DNA from: Niabella pedocola
Lineage (GTDB): Bacteria > Bacteroidota > Bacteroidia > Chitinophagales > Chitinophagaceae
NCBI RefSeq assembly: GCF_021044425.1
Contig: NZ_JAJNEC010000004.1
Coordinates: 186,001 to 250,000, forward strand
DNA length: 64,000 nucleotides
Direction of reading: 5' to 3'
Positions 17,101-25,762 of the stretch are shown here, in pieces. Position 1 is the first letter of the stretch; every line of letters begins with the position of its first letter. The translations under genes and the position numbers were made by a program. The notes under the pieces are model-generated. The model worked only from the letters and a program-made list of their open reading frames with translations. It searched no databases and was not told where the DNA came from.

Positions 17101-18340
17101 ATAATTAATGTTATTAGGTTTGAGCAATATGGATATATCTTTCCCGGTAGCAGTATCCTGCATGTCCGGCCAGGGACCGGCTCCGGGGATTAAGGGGTAA
17201 TGACAGCAGGGTTGTGTTCTTTCCACCGGACCCTATTTTCCAACATCAGGCAACCGGTCTCTTGGAAGCGAGAAAGCGGCAAGCGGCGTCCATACCGGCA
17301 GGGCGCTAAGCCCCCTTTTCAAGAAAGGCATTACGGACTTTATTGTTTGCAAAAAGAAAAACAGGTTTATGTGAAATGTTTTAAAAATCCTGCCGGCAGG
17401 TATAGATCCGGCAAATGGCCGGCACCAGGTCCCCGCCATGCAATCCCATAACACATTTATGCGCTTATACGTATATGCTCCTCCAACGGCAGCAATGGTA
17501 TCACCTGCACTAAACACATTCGTCTCCGATGGCTTCATGTTTTCCTGGTTGCAGGGCGTATTGTTATGATGGATCGCAGAAGGCATATATAAGAAGCGGA
17601 TTTATGTGGGAAGGAGCCCCGTGTTTAATCTAGGCTTTATCTTTTAATGATCGTAAATGTAAAGGCATTATAGATCTGAAGTCAAATACAATGCCATGTG
17701 AAATACCGCCTGCTTTTCTGTTATGAAGCGCCTTCTTAAAAAAAAATGTAGAACGAATTGCCCAGAATAAGTGTTTGGATAAGGATCTGTCCCCAAAATG
17801 AGCAACGCAGGTGCAGCAGCGAAGTAACCATAAAGCACAGGCGACGTTGATCAGTCTGCAGGGTATACAGATCACCAAGAAGCCGGCACCTGCTCCATTT
17901 CCGGTGGTTTACCCAACCGTTGCTTTATTTTAATAACCACACAGGCCTGAAGCACATCCGCCGGCCAGTTATGTGTAAACCAGGCAGGCATACACTGGCT
18001 TTCAGATGCATATGCGGCAACCGCCATTTTATCTGCTCATGCCCGCGGCCGCGTTGGCGCGCAGCAAATGAAACCACATTATGTAGAACCCCTTCCCACT
18101 AACAGGAAGCAGATGCGGCATCCCAGCCTCCGCAACATTTAAATAATTCAGACAGCTACGCAGGTTTTATCAAACAACATCCTGATACCGGAATATATTT
18201 TGGACCTACGCATCATGGCAGGCATTTTGGACCAAACAAACCATGGCGACAGTAATTCTTGCAACATCGGTTGCACCTGTTCCTCAGGATCTTTAAAGAG
18301 ATCCGCCATAAATATTTTTTAACGCTCAAAACAATTAATT
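17101..18340. other. 1.2-kb region without recognisable genes
   Basis: No frame in this stretch has convincing coding character. The promoter of the glycosyltransferase operon must lie near its right side of 17100. Two short translated fragments vaguely recall known families: a minus-strand piece near 17450-17550 (NVFSAGDTIAAVGGAY) looks a little like a SusD N terminus, and a plus-strand piece near 17920 (LYFNNHTG) like a DUF72 C terminus. Both are too short to call; the region may be decayed coding sequence. Confidence 0.4.
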
Positions 18341-18565
18341 ATGTCTAATCATTCAGAAGGAAAAACCGCTAAAAGTATTGAACAACAAACCGCCAGGATC
18401 CCATCGGATGTTTACCTGTGGACCGCTGTAGCTGCGATGGTCACTTCGCTTACCTTAAAAATCTGTAAGCAGGACCACCGCGCCCTTTTTATCGGGCAAT
18501 GGGTGGCACCGCTTTTACTGTTCGGCGTTTACAACAAAATTGTAAAAACAGAAGGCTCCGACTAG
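18341..18565 (+). CDS. Small membrane protein, conserved in Chitinophagaceae-like genomes
   Basis: A 74-residue protein: a polar N terminus (MSNHSEGKTAKSIEQQTARI), two hydrophobic stretches (VYLWTAVAAMVTSLTLKI and FIGQWVAPLLLFGVYNKI) and a short acidic/basic tail. Proteins of this size with the SIEQQTARIPSD-VYLW start occur in related Bacteroidota as hypotheticals, which is my main reason for trusting it. A single or hairpin membrane topology is likely. It stands alone, 235 bp from the MocR gene that converges on it. Function unknown. Confidence 0.75.
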   Translation: MSNHSEGKTAKSIEQQTARIPSDVYLWTAVAAMVTSLTLKICKQDHRALFIGQWVAPLLLFGVYNKIVKTEGSD

Positions 18566-18800
18566 ACTTCGGGGAAACAACAACCGGTCACCGGTACGCC
18601 TTCATTTTGTAAAATGAGCATCATGCCTATTTAAGAGCATGCAGGCAGCTTCAGCGGGCGGGCACCCGCATGGGTGTAACGGACGTGCATTTTAAGAAGT
18701 AAACCTTGCACTCCATGCGGCCGCGTTATTAAAAAATCGTGACCTGGCAGCAGGCATTAAAACATCTGCAACTGACGCCTGGTGCCCTTCCCGATCATAA

Positions 18801-20252
18801 TCATTTATGAACACTTTTCAGGGCTTTCTTTAAAGCATATACGGCGGCTTCCAGTTCTTTTTCGTTCATAGAAGCAAAACCAAAGCGAAAGGCGTTTTGC
18901 GTCGCATCCAATCTCAGGATCTTTAATTGCGGTATGGCAACAAGCCGGTCTGCGGGGTATTCCGGCAACAACCGGATCCAAATGGCCATACCTCCGGATG
19001 GCAGCTGGTAAGAAAGAACCGTTCCCAGCTGCTCCTTCAGCAGCCGGTCCAGGAAATCTCTCCGCTGATGGTAGCACTTTTTTGCTTTTTTTAGATGCCG
19101 CTTCAGTTCCCCGTTTTTTATCAAGGCCGCCAACGCGTTCTGCATGTACCCGTCTCCTCCCACATCAATAAGTGCCCGGAGCGCCGTACATTGCGCGATA
19201 AAATTGCGCGATGCCACCATGAACCCGATCCGTAGTGAAGGGTCCAGTATTTTGGAAAAAGAGCCGATGTAAATTACATTTCCGGTATGCGCCCCGCTCG
19301 CCAGCGGCAGATAAGGCGCCGATGTATAGTGGTAATCGTAGTCATAGTCATCCTCAATGATGGCAAAAGCATATTGCCTGGATAACTCCAGCAACCTTAT
19401 CCTCCGCGCTACACTTAAGGTAACCGTTGTGGGATAATGATGATGCGGTATGGCGTATACGGCGGTAATCTTTTGCTTTTTGCAGATCGCCTCAATAGCA
19501 TCCGTATCGATGCCATACGCATCCACCGCCACTTCAAGCAGGTGGGCCTTTGTTTCCTCAAACGTTTTGTTGGCAACCGGGTAATTCGGCTTTCCAACAA
19601 TGATCCGGGCCCTTGGATGCAGCAGCAACTGAGCCGCCAGGTAAATCCCCATTTGCGCGCCATGTGTAATCAAAAGGTTTTCTGCGCAAATATTCAGGCC
19701 TCTTGTTTCAGATAAATAACGAACCAATTCCTCCCTCAGCCGCAGGGCCCCCTGCTCCGTGCCGATATGTGCATGCTTTATCGCAAACGTTCTTGAAGTA
19801 TACGACCGGTAGGTTTTCAGCAGTTCATCAACCGGCGACAGCCGCACATCCGGATGCCCGTCGTCAATCATGATTTCCGGAACGGCCCTTGCACCCGTAA
19901 GGCTTACAGGCGCTACGGTCCGGAACGGAAGATCGAAATCATGTTCAAAAGATGCGACCTGCTGTTCCGCATTCCATTTCCGGGGCTTTAACAACGGAAT
20001 ATGGTCCGACACCGATACCCGTTTTCTGGGAACGATCCGGATCCAATCCTGTGCATGCAGTTCTTCATAAGCGGCAATCACCGTTTTCCGGTGCACCCCC
20101 AGTTTCCCGGCCAGTTCACGGCTGCCCGGAAGCGGCGTACCCGGGGCCAGTGCACCACTACGGATGGCCGCTGTAATGGCATAAACGATCTGTTGATACA
20201 CCGGTATTTTACGTCCTTTATCGATCAGGATAACGCTTTCTAGTGGAAACAT
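18801..20252 (-). CDS. MocR-type (GntR/aminotransferase fusion) transcriptional regulator
   Basis: A 483-residue MocR/PdxR-class regulator. An N-terminal GntR winged helix (residues 12-80; GTPLPGSRELAGKLGVHRKTVIAAYEEL) is fused to a fold-type I aminotransferase-like domain. That domain has the PLP contacts THGAQMGIYLAAQLL, IIEDDYDYDYHY and Lys334 (GSFSKILDPSLRIGF) for Schiff-base formation. Such proteins bind direct repeats and respond to PLP or an amino compound. The gene is divergent from a GNAT acetyltransferase gene, with matching half-sites in the 86 bp between them, so GNAT control plus self-control is likely. The ligand is not inferable. The length is typical of the family. Confidence 0.93.
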   Translation of the reverse strand: MFPLESVILIDKGRKIPVYQQIVYAITAAIRSGALAPGTPLPGSRELAGKLGVHRKTVIAAYEELHAQDWIRIVPRKRVSVSDHIPLLKPRKWNAEQQVASFEHDFDLPFRTVAPVSLTGARAVPEIMIDDGHPDVRLSPVDELLKTYRSYTSRTFAIKHAHIGTEQGALRLREELVRYLSETRGLNICAENLLITHGAQMGIYLAAQLLLHPRARIIVGKPNYPVANKTFEETKAHLLEVAVDAYGIDTDAIEAICKKQKITAVYAIPHHHYPTTVTLSVARRIRLLELSRQYAFAIIEDDYDYDYHYTSAPYLPLASGAHTGNVIYIGSFSKILDPSLRIGFMVASRNFIAQCTALRALIDVGGDGYMQNALAALIKNGELKRHLKKAKKCYHQRRDFLDRLLKEQLGTVLSYQLPSGGMAIWIRLLPEYPADRLVAIPQLKILRLDATQNAFRFGFASMNEKELEAAVYALKKALKSVHK

Positions 20253-20314
20253 TCTGGACTACTTAATAACTATAATCTGGACCACAAAGGTAGTCCTGTT
20301 TAAGAATAGTTTTG
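20253..20314. promoter_or_regulatory. MocR operator and divergent promoters
   Basis: The intergenic region holds three related half-sites: GGACTAC (20256-20262), GGACCAC (20279-20285) and GTAGTCC (20290-20296, inverted). TCTGGACTAC and TCTGGACCAC are direct repeats 23 bp apart, a spacing usual for MocR operators. A minus-strand TACCTTTG (perfect TAnnTTTG, 20285-20292) for the regulator gene lies inside the half-sites, implying autorepression. A plus-strand TAGTTTTG (20307-20314) lies 24 bp before the GNAT start, immediately downstream of the sites, which would suit activation. Confidence 0.7.
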
Positions 20315-20338
20315 TGGCATCAATTAAAAAAAACAGCA

Positions 20339-20785
20339 ATGAATTACAAAATCAGGAAAGCGGGTCTGGAAGACCTGGATGCAACAGCGGAGCTCTTCAA
20401 CCTTTACCGTATTTTTTACCGCCAGGAGCCGGATATAGAAAAGGGGAAGGCCTTTTTAAAGGAACGGATACTGAACAACGAATCGGATATTTTTTTGATA
20501 CTGGTAAACGAAAAGGCCGCGGGCTTCGTACAGCTTTATAAATTATTCCACTATACCAAACTGCAAAAGCAGTGGTTACTGAGCGACCTGTTTGTACATC
20601 CCGATTACCGGGGCAGGGGATTGTCCGTGGCATTAATTGACCGCAGCAAGCAATGGTGTGCGGAAACCGGGGCCTGCGGATTAATGCTTGAAACGGAAAA
20701 GACCAATGCCATCGGCAATAATCTCTACCCCCGTTGCGGGTTTGAATACGACGGACTGCATAATTATTATCACTGGTGGAAATAA
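20339..20785 (+). CDS. GNAT family N-acetyltransferase, copy 1
   Basis: A 148-residue acetyl-CoA-dependent N-acetyltransferase. The start is the Met of MNYKIRKAGLEDLDAT at 20339; an extension to 20312 has no family support. The AcCoA pyrophosphate loop is in LLSDLFVHPDYRGRGLSVALI (RGRGLS, about residues 97-102), followed by the ETEKTNAIGNNLYPRCGF motif B region. The NLYRIFYRQEPD segment near residue 22 is specific to a subfamily that also includes the gene at 35316. It is divergent from the MocR regulator, probably its target, and ends before an intrinsic terminator-like hairpin. The substrate is unknown. Confidence 0.9.
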   Translation: MNYKIRKAGLEDLDATAELFNLYRIFYRQEPDIEKGKAFLKERILNNESDIFLILVNEKAAGFVQLYKLFHYTKLQKQWLLSDLFVHPDYRGRGLSVALIDRSKQWCAETGACGLMLETEKTNAIGNNLYPRCGFEYDGLHNYYHWWK

Positions 20786-20832
20786 TGGCAACAAGTTGGT
20801 CACCGTTTGGAAGGGTATATAAGCGGACGGTC

Positions 20833-20857
20833 AAGGGAGAGATATAATCTCCCTTTT
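20833..20857 (+). terminator. Intrinsic terminator after GNAT gene
   Basis: Arms AAGGGAGA (20833-20840) and TCTCCCTT (20848-20855) form a perfect 8-bp stem with a 7-nt loop, followed by a short T run. It lies 48 bp beyond the GNAT stop and directly beside the end of the convergent secreted-protein gene, so it may serve both directions. Confidence 0.6.
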
Positions 20858-20858
20858 A

Positions 20859-21433
20859 TCACTGCGGCAGTACTGTCCCTGTAGGATTATTTCTTTTCCA
20901 GCAATTTAAATGATTTTTATTTACTACCAGCGACTCCTCTATTTTGATAAGCGTTGTAACAGGCACCGTAGTTATGAAATTTGCTACTTTGGAGGCCAGC
21001 CACAATGTTCCGGGGCCTGCACTAACACAAGCGGCACCGGAGTCATTATAACCAGTTGATCCCAGCAAATAAGTTCCATCTGGGTCCCCCGTTCCTACAC
21101 AAGAGGTTGTTAAACATTCGATAGCGGCCGATCCATCTTCAATGTATACTCCCGGGTCAATATAGTAATATCTTTTTGAAGCATTATGACTACTATTAAT
21201 TGAGGTATTTCCAGTGTATAACGTCCCTGTTGCTTAACAAGGAGATACGACACATTTTCAACATCGAAATTTTCTCCTTTATGCAGATTGACCTTTTTCC
21301 TGGAAGCGTCTTTATAGACATAGATAGATTGTGTCGCATTCAAATCTTTATCCAATGCGGAGTAAGAAGATCTACTCACGGCCAGCGATACTAAGGCAGT
21401 ATAGAATAATGATTGCACAAAGTATTTTTTCAA
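20859..21433 (-). pseudogene. Small exported protein gene with apparent frameshift
   Basis: The first frame (from 21433) gives a signal peptide (MKKYFVQSLFYTALVSLAVS) and a mature start up to about VENVSYLLV, then runs to a stop at 21110. From about 21235 a second frame reads coherently through TGTLYTGNTSINSSHNASKR, RYYYIDPGVYIEDGSAAIEC, TTSCVGTGDPDGTYLLGSTG to LPQ and a TGA at 20859. The second frame alone lacks a leader. The joined product would be about 190 residues with five or more Cys. I recognise no family. A sequencing error in one base near 21235 would explain everything; a real mutation is equally possible. Base composition is AT-richer than in the neighbours to the left. Confidence 0.55.
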
Positions 21434-21562
21434 AGATAAAACCAGCGCAGCGGAGCAGCTTACGATATCTGGAAAAACTAACTGCTACTTTGCATTCCTA
21501 TTCTTTGATTTAAGGTGGCTTACAATTTCCGCATTTCGTAAACGGCAAGAAAAAGCGTATAG

Positions 21563-21570
21563 TACCTTTG
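21563..21570 (+). promoter_or_regulatory. -7 promoter element of TonB receptor locus
   Basis: TACCTTTG matches the Bacteroidota -7 consensus TAnnTTTG exactly and ends 7 bp before the receptor ATG. Transcription would start at or a few bases before the start codon, giving an almost leaderless mRNA. No good -33 TTG at the usual 19-21 bp was found. Confidence 0.55.
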
Positions 21571-21577
21571 CCCACCA

Positions 21578-24322
21578 ATGCTTAAGAAAATATCGATACT
21601 GTCATTACTGACTGTTCTTTTTTATTGTGCATATACCCAAAATACGGGGAATACAATAACTATAAAAGGTTTTGTTATTGATGAAAAGGAGCAACCGATT
21701 GAACTTGCCACTGTACGTTTAGAAGAAATTGAACTTGGCACGTCCACTGATGACAAGGGCTTCTTTTCATTGAAAGTACCGGCCACATTTTCAAAAATAC
21801 AGCTAATTATTTCAGGTGCAGGTAAAAAAAGCGCAACAGTTGAAATAACAAAAGCCGATTATAATAAAACACAAAAAATTGTACTATCAGTATTAAACCT
21901 GTCACTTCCCGAGATTGAAGTGAGTGCCGTAAGAAAAAAAACAACAACATCTAACTCATCGATTATATTTGACCGGGAAGCAATCGAGCAATCGCAATCA
22001 TTAAGCCTGGCAAATGTTCTAAACTACCTGCCTGGCAAAACCATTCTTAAGCCAAATGTATCCATTCAGGGGCCTCAAATGTTAACGCTGAGGAACGCAG
22101 CTCCACTTTATGGAACAGAGGCCATGAATAATTCATTTGGCATTGCTGTGGTGATGGATGGAGCGGTTCTCTCGAACGATGCAAACATGCAATCAATGAG
22201 CTTAAACACCAGGGGCTCAGCATACCAGATAAATCCTCCGGAAAACTCCAAAGCATACAGGAACGGCACTAATTATGAATATTACGACCATTCGAACAGA
22301 GCGGATAACGGCATTGATTTAAGAGAGATCCCTGTTGAAAATATTGAAAGAATAGAAGTGGTTTCGGGTGTTGCATCGGCCCGCTATGGCGACTACAGTA
22401 CCGGAATGGTGATTATCGATCGCCAGGCAGGTGTAACTCCCTGGAAATTGAATTTAAGAAACAATGAAGGAACACAGAATGTGGCCCTCACAAAAGGGCT
22501 GCGTTTGTCACCCCGGCTTGGTGCGATAAATTTTAGTTTAAACTATCTTAACAGTAATGATGACCCCAGAAACAGGTTAAAATCGTATAACAGGGTTTCG
22601 GGGAATGCCATGTGGAGTTACCAGCAGTCACGCTTTAAAAACACTGTCAGCATCGATTATTCAAGCACCCTGGACAATTTCAAAATTGATCCGGATGCTA
22701 AAGATGAAAGAGCCGCCAACTTTACAAACAGAAGTATCGGGATCAATAACAGATCGACTGTTACAATAAAGAAACCCTGGCTTAACAACATCTCACTACA
22801 GGCTAATTACAGGTGGGGATTCCAGGAATCTTACGACCAGTACTATTTAAATTCTGCGATAGCAAAACCCATAGTAGATGTTACCGAAACGGGCATACAT
22901 GAAGGCTATTATGTAGCCGGATATTATTTAGCCGTAAGACAAATCATAGGCAAACCTGTTAATGCGGCGGCTCGGATAGAGACCAACACCTCTGTAAAAC
23001 TAAAAGGCGGGGGTTATAATTTATCCATTGGGGCAAACTATAATTATAATGCAAATAAGGGAGCCGGAATTGTTATAGATCCCGACAGGCCGAGATTTGC
23101 AGATCAGTCCCGGAACCGACCCTATTACCGAACTCCTGACATACAGAATATTGGACTTTATATACAAAACAATTTAACTACAAGCATTTTTGGAAAATCA
23201 TTTTCTGCCAATGCCGGTTTAAGAGGCGATATACAAAATCACTTTTTCACATTATCTCCCAGGATCAATATCAACTATAAGCTCAGTAAACAATTAAGCT
23301 GGAATGCCGCCTACGGTATCGCAACAAAGGCCCCATCTTTATCACAAATAAGCCCCGGTGACGTATACATCGATCTGCCACTGGCAGACGCCTATAACGG
23401 CTCTGTAAACGAAAGCGTATATCTAGCTTATACACAGGTAATCCCTATGCAAAACGAAGCATTAAAACCCTACAAAAGCTATACATATGAAACAGGGCTA
23501 AATTATGATCATAAAAAATTTCGTTTATCGACCATCCTTTCAAGATCTGTTTCTTCGAATAGCTTCGCTCCCGCAAGTCAGCTTTTTCATATTACATTGC
23601 CCGCCTATACCGTTACCTCTATCCCCGGCTCAAGGCCGGTTTACACTGCCATACCCGACTCCTTTGTTACCTATGTAAGAACGTATAGCAAAATACAAAA
23701 TGGCAATTATGCGCGGAGCAATGGCATTGAGCTCATGTTCAATACCGATAAAATTAAAGCATTACAAACGTCATTTAATGGAAATGTTGCCTTCTACAGT
23801 ACCTATTATAAACAAACAGGAACAGTAATAAAAATACCAGACAAACCCCGATTCGACCTGGATGCCATATACGGTGTTTTTGACCGGAACGAAAACAAAG
23901 GTACTACCATAAAATCAACATTCATTTCTAATACACATATCCCGAAGATCCGGATGGCAATTATATTAACAGGAGAAATATTTTGGATAAGCAAACAGGA
24001 GCTACTCAAGTCTGCCATCTACCCTGTTGGTTATTATACAAAAGATTTCCGCTACTTCCCCCTCGCATCAGAGCAGGCCGCCTTACCTCAATATGCCCAT
24101 CTGTTGCAAAGCAATCCACGACTGGGGACCACCTACCGACCAAAATTCGTATACGGTAATTTACATGCCCGGCTGAGTAAAGAAATAGGGAATTACCTGA
24201 GATTTTCCTTTAACGCTTATAACTTTTTAAACATCCGGCCAAAAGAAAATATAGAAACCGGTATTACATATTACAACGGACAACCTTCTTACGGAGCCGA
24301 ATTAACAATAACAATAAAATAG
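21578..24322 (+). CDS. TonB-dependent outer-membrane receptor with carboxypeptidase-like N-terminal domain
   Basis: A 914-residue receptor for TonB-driven import across the outer membrane. After the signal peptide comes a carboxypeptidase regulatory-like domain (residues 25-115; GFVIDEKEQPIELATVRLEE, GTSTDDKGFFSLKVP), then a plug domain (residues 125-280; SLSLANVLNYLPG, NIERIEVVSGVASARYGDYS, GMVIIDR) and a 22-stranded barrel ending in GAELTITIK. The gene starts a four-gene locus with DUF4876 and DUF6850 genes (6 bp and 46 bp gaps) and a di-haem peroxidase. A SusD partner is absent, which argues against a glycan system and fits a metal, haem or peptide-type ligand; that is inference. The gene is AT-richer than the genes from 27.3 kb on. 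Confidence 0.93.
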   Translation: MLKKISILSLLTVLFYCAYTQNTGNTITIKGFVIDEKEQPIELATVRLEEIELGTSTDDKGFFSLKVPATFSKIQLIISGAGKKSATVEITKADYNKTQKIVLSVLNLSLPEIEVSAVRKKTTTSNSSIIFDREAIEQSQSLSLANVLNYLPGKTILKPNVSIQGPQMLTLRNAAPLYGTEAMNNSFGIAVVMDGAVLSNDANMQSMSLNTRGSAYQINPPENSKAYRNGTNYEYYDHSNRADNGIDLREIPVENIERIEVVSGVASARYGDYSTGMVIIDRQAGVTPWKLNLRNNEGTQNVALTKGLRLSPRLGAINFSLNYLNSNDDPRNRLKSYNRVSGNAMWSYQQSRFKNTVSIDYSSTLDNFKIDPDAKDERAANFTNRSIGINNRSTVTIKKPWLNNISLQANYRWGFQESYDQYYLNSAIAKPIVDVTETGIHEGYYVAGYYLAVRQIIGKPVNAAARIETNTSVKLKGGGYNLSIGANYNYNANKGAGIVIDPDRPRFADQSRNRPYYRTPDIQNIGLYIQNNLTTSIFGKSFSANAGLRGDIQNHFFTLSPRININYKLSKQLSWNAAYGIATKAPSLSQISPGDVYIDLPLADAYNGSVNESVYLAYTQVIPMQNEALKPYKSYTYETGLNYDHKKFRLSTILSRSVSSNSFAPASQLFHITLPAYTVTSIPGSRPVYTAIPDSFVTYVRTYSKIQNGNYARSNGIELMFNTDKIKALQTSFNGNVAFYSTYYKQTGTVIKIPDKPRFDLDAIYGVFDRNENKGTTIKSTFISNTHIPKIRMAIILTGEIFWISKQELLKSAIYPVGYYTKDFRYFPLASEQAALPQYAHLLQSNPRLGTTYRPKFVYGNLHARLSKEIGNYLRFSFNAYNFLNIRPKENIETGITYYNGQPSYGAELTITIK

Positions 24323-24327
24323 AGCAT

Positions 24328-25716
24328 ATGAAACAGCTATCGTTGGGCATTTTAATACTTTTAGTTTTTGCTGTCTCCTGTAAAAGAGACGACTTAATGC
24401 CCGGGGTACAGCCCGTCACCATCATCGCAAAAGTGAATTATGACGCATCCAATAAAGACTATGGCTTTCCCCTATCAAATATCAGCGTCACCCTCAAAAA
24501 CACTTCTACAAACTCAAGTTTGTCGCAATCAACTGATAATAGCGGAATAGCGATCTTCAACAGCGTAACCCCCGGCGTTTATAATATTGAAGCCACTTTT
24601 AAGATAACCAAGGCTGATTATGAAAATAAAACCGGCGTTGTGATAAATCACGATGAAGTCGTTTTTAATGCCGTGCTGAATAATGTAACATTAAACAGTA
24701 CAACATCAAATACCCTTGAGCTACCTTTATCTACAGGCAAAATAGGCGATTGGGTAATTAAGCAGATCTATTATGAAGGAAGCGGAACAAATGGTGCAGC
24801 CTTCAGAGATCAGTTTATTGAGATTTACAATAACTCAAACGACACTTTATTTGCCGATAGTTTATACTTTGGGCAGCTGGCTGGTACCGGATCCACTGCA
24901 GCATCGATCGATTTAGCGAAGGGCTATTACATATCTGATCAGGGAAATATTCTTTATAAACAGTTTGACTGGAGTAAATCTTTGAATATGCCGGCAACGA
25001 TTGGCCCATCCGCCAACAACAATTTTGTGTATATAAAAAGTTTATACAGAATTCCTGGAAACGGCAGCGATGTTCCCGTAGCACCCGGCAAAAGTATTGT
25101 CATTGCAGCTTCTGCTCAAAACCACCAGGCGGCATATGTAGGTGCCGACGGCAAAGAAATATCAGCAAAAGACCCATCATTGACTCTTGATTTAAGCAAA
25201 GCAAACTTTGAAGTTTACCTGAGAGATCTTATTACCAACCCATATCCTTCGGATGTTGACAATGCCAATATTAAAAACGTAGTTGTTTGCGAGACAGGTG
25301 GCGACAGGGATCTCATCCTGGATTTAACAGGCAGGGATGCGTATTTCATTTTTAAAAGCGACAGGCCGTTCCCCGCATACGGGCAACCTGCCAATCCAAA
25401 TAGCTACCCCAAATATCCTGACCCTTCAGTAACAGCCATCACTGCAACCACGGACTTATATTACCAGGTGCCGAACTCCATTATTATAGATGCCGTTCAA
25501 ATACAAAACACGATTGTGAATAACCGGCATCCGAGAAAACTCGTAGCCGCATTAGACGGGGGTGTAACCAATGTACCCGGCGGATTGTACAGTTCACAAT
25601 CAGCGATAAGGAAAACAAGTAAAATCATTAATGGAAGAGTTGTCCTGATGGATACCAATAATTCCTCTAACGACTTCGATTATTTGCCTAAGGCAGCTGT
25701 AGGTGCCTTTAAATAA
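24328..25716 (+). CDS. DUF4876 domain-containing surface lipoprotein
   Basis: A 462-residue lipoprotein (signal LSLGILILLVFAVSC, lipid-modified Cys at 18). Residues 25-130 form an Ig/transthyretin-like domain (ISVTLKNTSTNSS, DNSGIAIFNSVTPGVYNIEA), followed by the DUF4876 body with DWVIKQIYYEGSGTNG, RDQFIEIYNNSNDTLFADSL and YYISDQGNILYKQFDWS. DUF4876 proteins regularly sit beside TonB receptors in Bacteroidota, probably as surface-exposed ligand-handling subunits, though this has not been shown biochemically to my knowledge. It begins 6 bp after the receptor and precedes the DUF6850 barrel gene. Confidence 0.88.
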   Translation: MKQLSLGILILLVFAVSCKRDDLMPGVQPVTIIAKVNYDASNKDYGFPLSNISVTLKNTSTNSSLSQSTDNSGIAIFNSVTPGVYNIEATFKITKADYENKTGVVINHDEVVFNAVLNNVTLNSTTSNTLELPLSTGKIGDWVIKQIYYEGSGTNGAAFRDQFIEIYNNSNDTLFADSLYFGQLAGTGSTAASIDLAKGYYISDQGNILYKQFDWSKSLNMPATIGPSANNNFVYIKSLYRIPGNGSDVPVAPGKSIVIAASAQNHQAAYVGADGKEISAKDPSLTLDLSKANFEVYLRDLITNPYPSDVDNANIKNVVVCETGGDRDLILDLTGRDAYFIFKSDRPFPAYGQPANPNSYPKYPDPSVTAITATTDLYYQVPNSIIIDAVQIQNTIVNNRHPRKLVAALDGGVTNVPGGLYSSQSAIRKTSKIINGRVVLMDTNNSSNDFDYLPKAAVGAFK

Positions 25717-25762
25717 TAAATAACTTGATAACCGTTTTTCACTTAGTTAGCAGGACGCGACA

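Noticed and set aside
17440..17560. Minus-strand fragment with NVFSAGDTIAAVGGAY, resembling the N terminus of SusD proteins
   Set aside because: Only about 20 residues fit, the rest of the frame does not look like SusD, and no SusC gene is adjacent.
17905..18100. Plus-strand fragment LYFNNHTG resembling the end of a DUF72 protein
   Set aside because: Match is limited to a few residues with no upstream DUF72 core in any frame.
21481..21577. Second DtxR-like box before the TonB receptor
   Set aside because: The TTAAGGTGGCTTA stretch shares only part of one half-site with the consensus.
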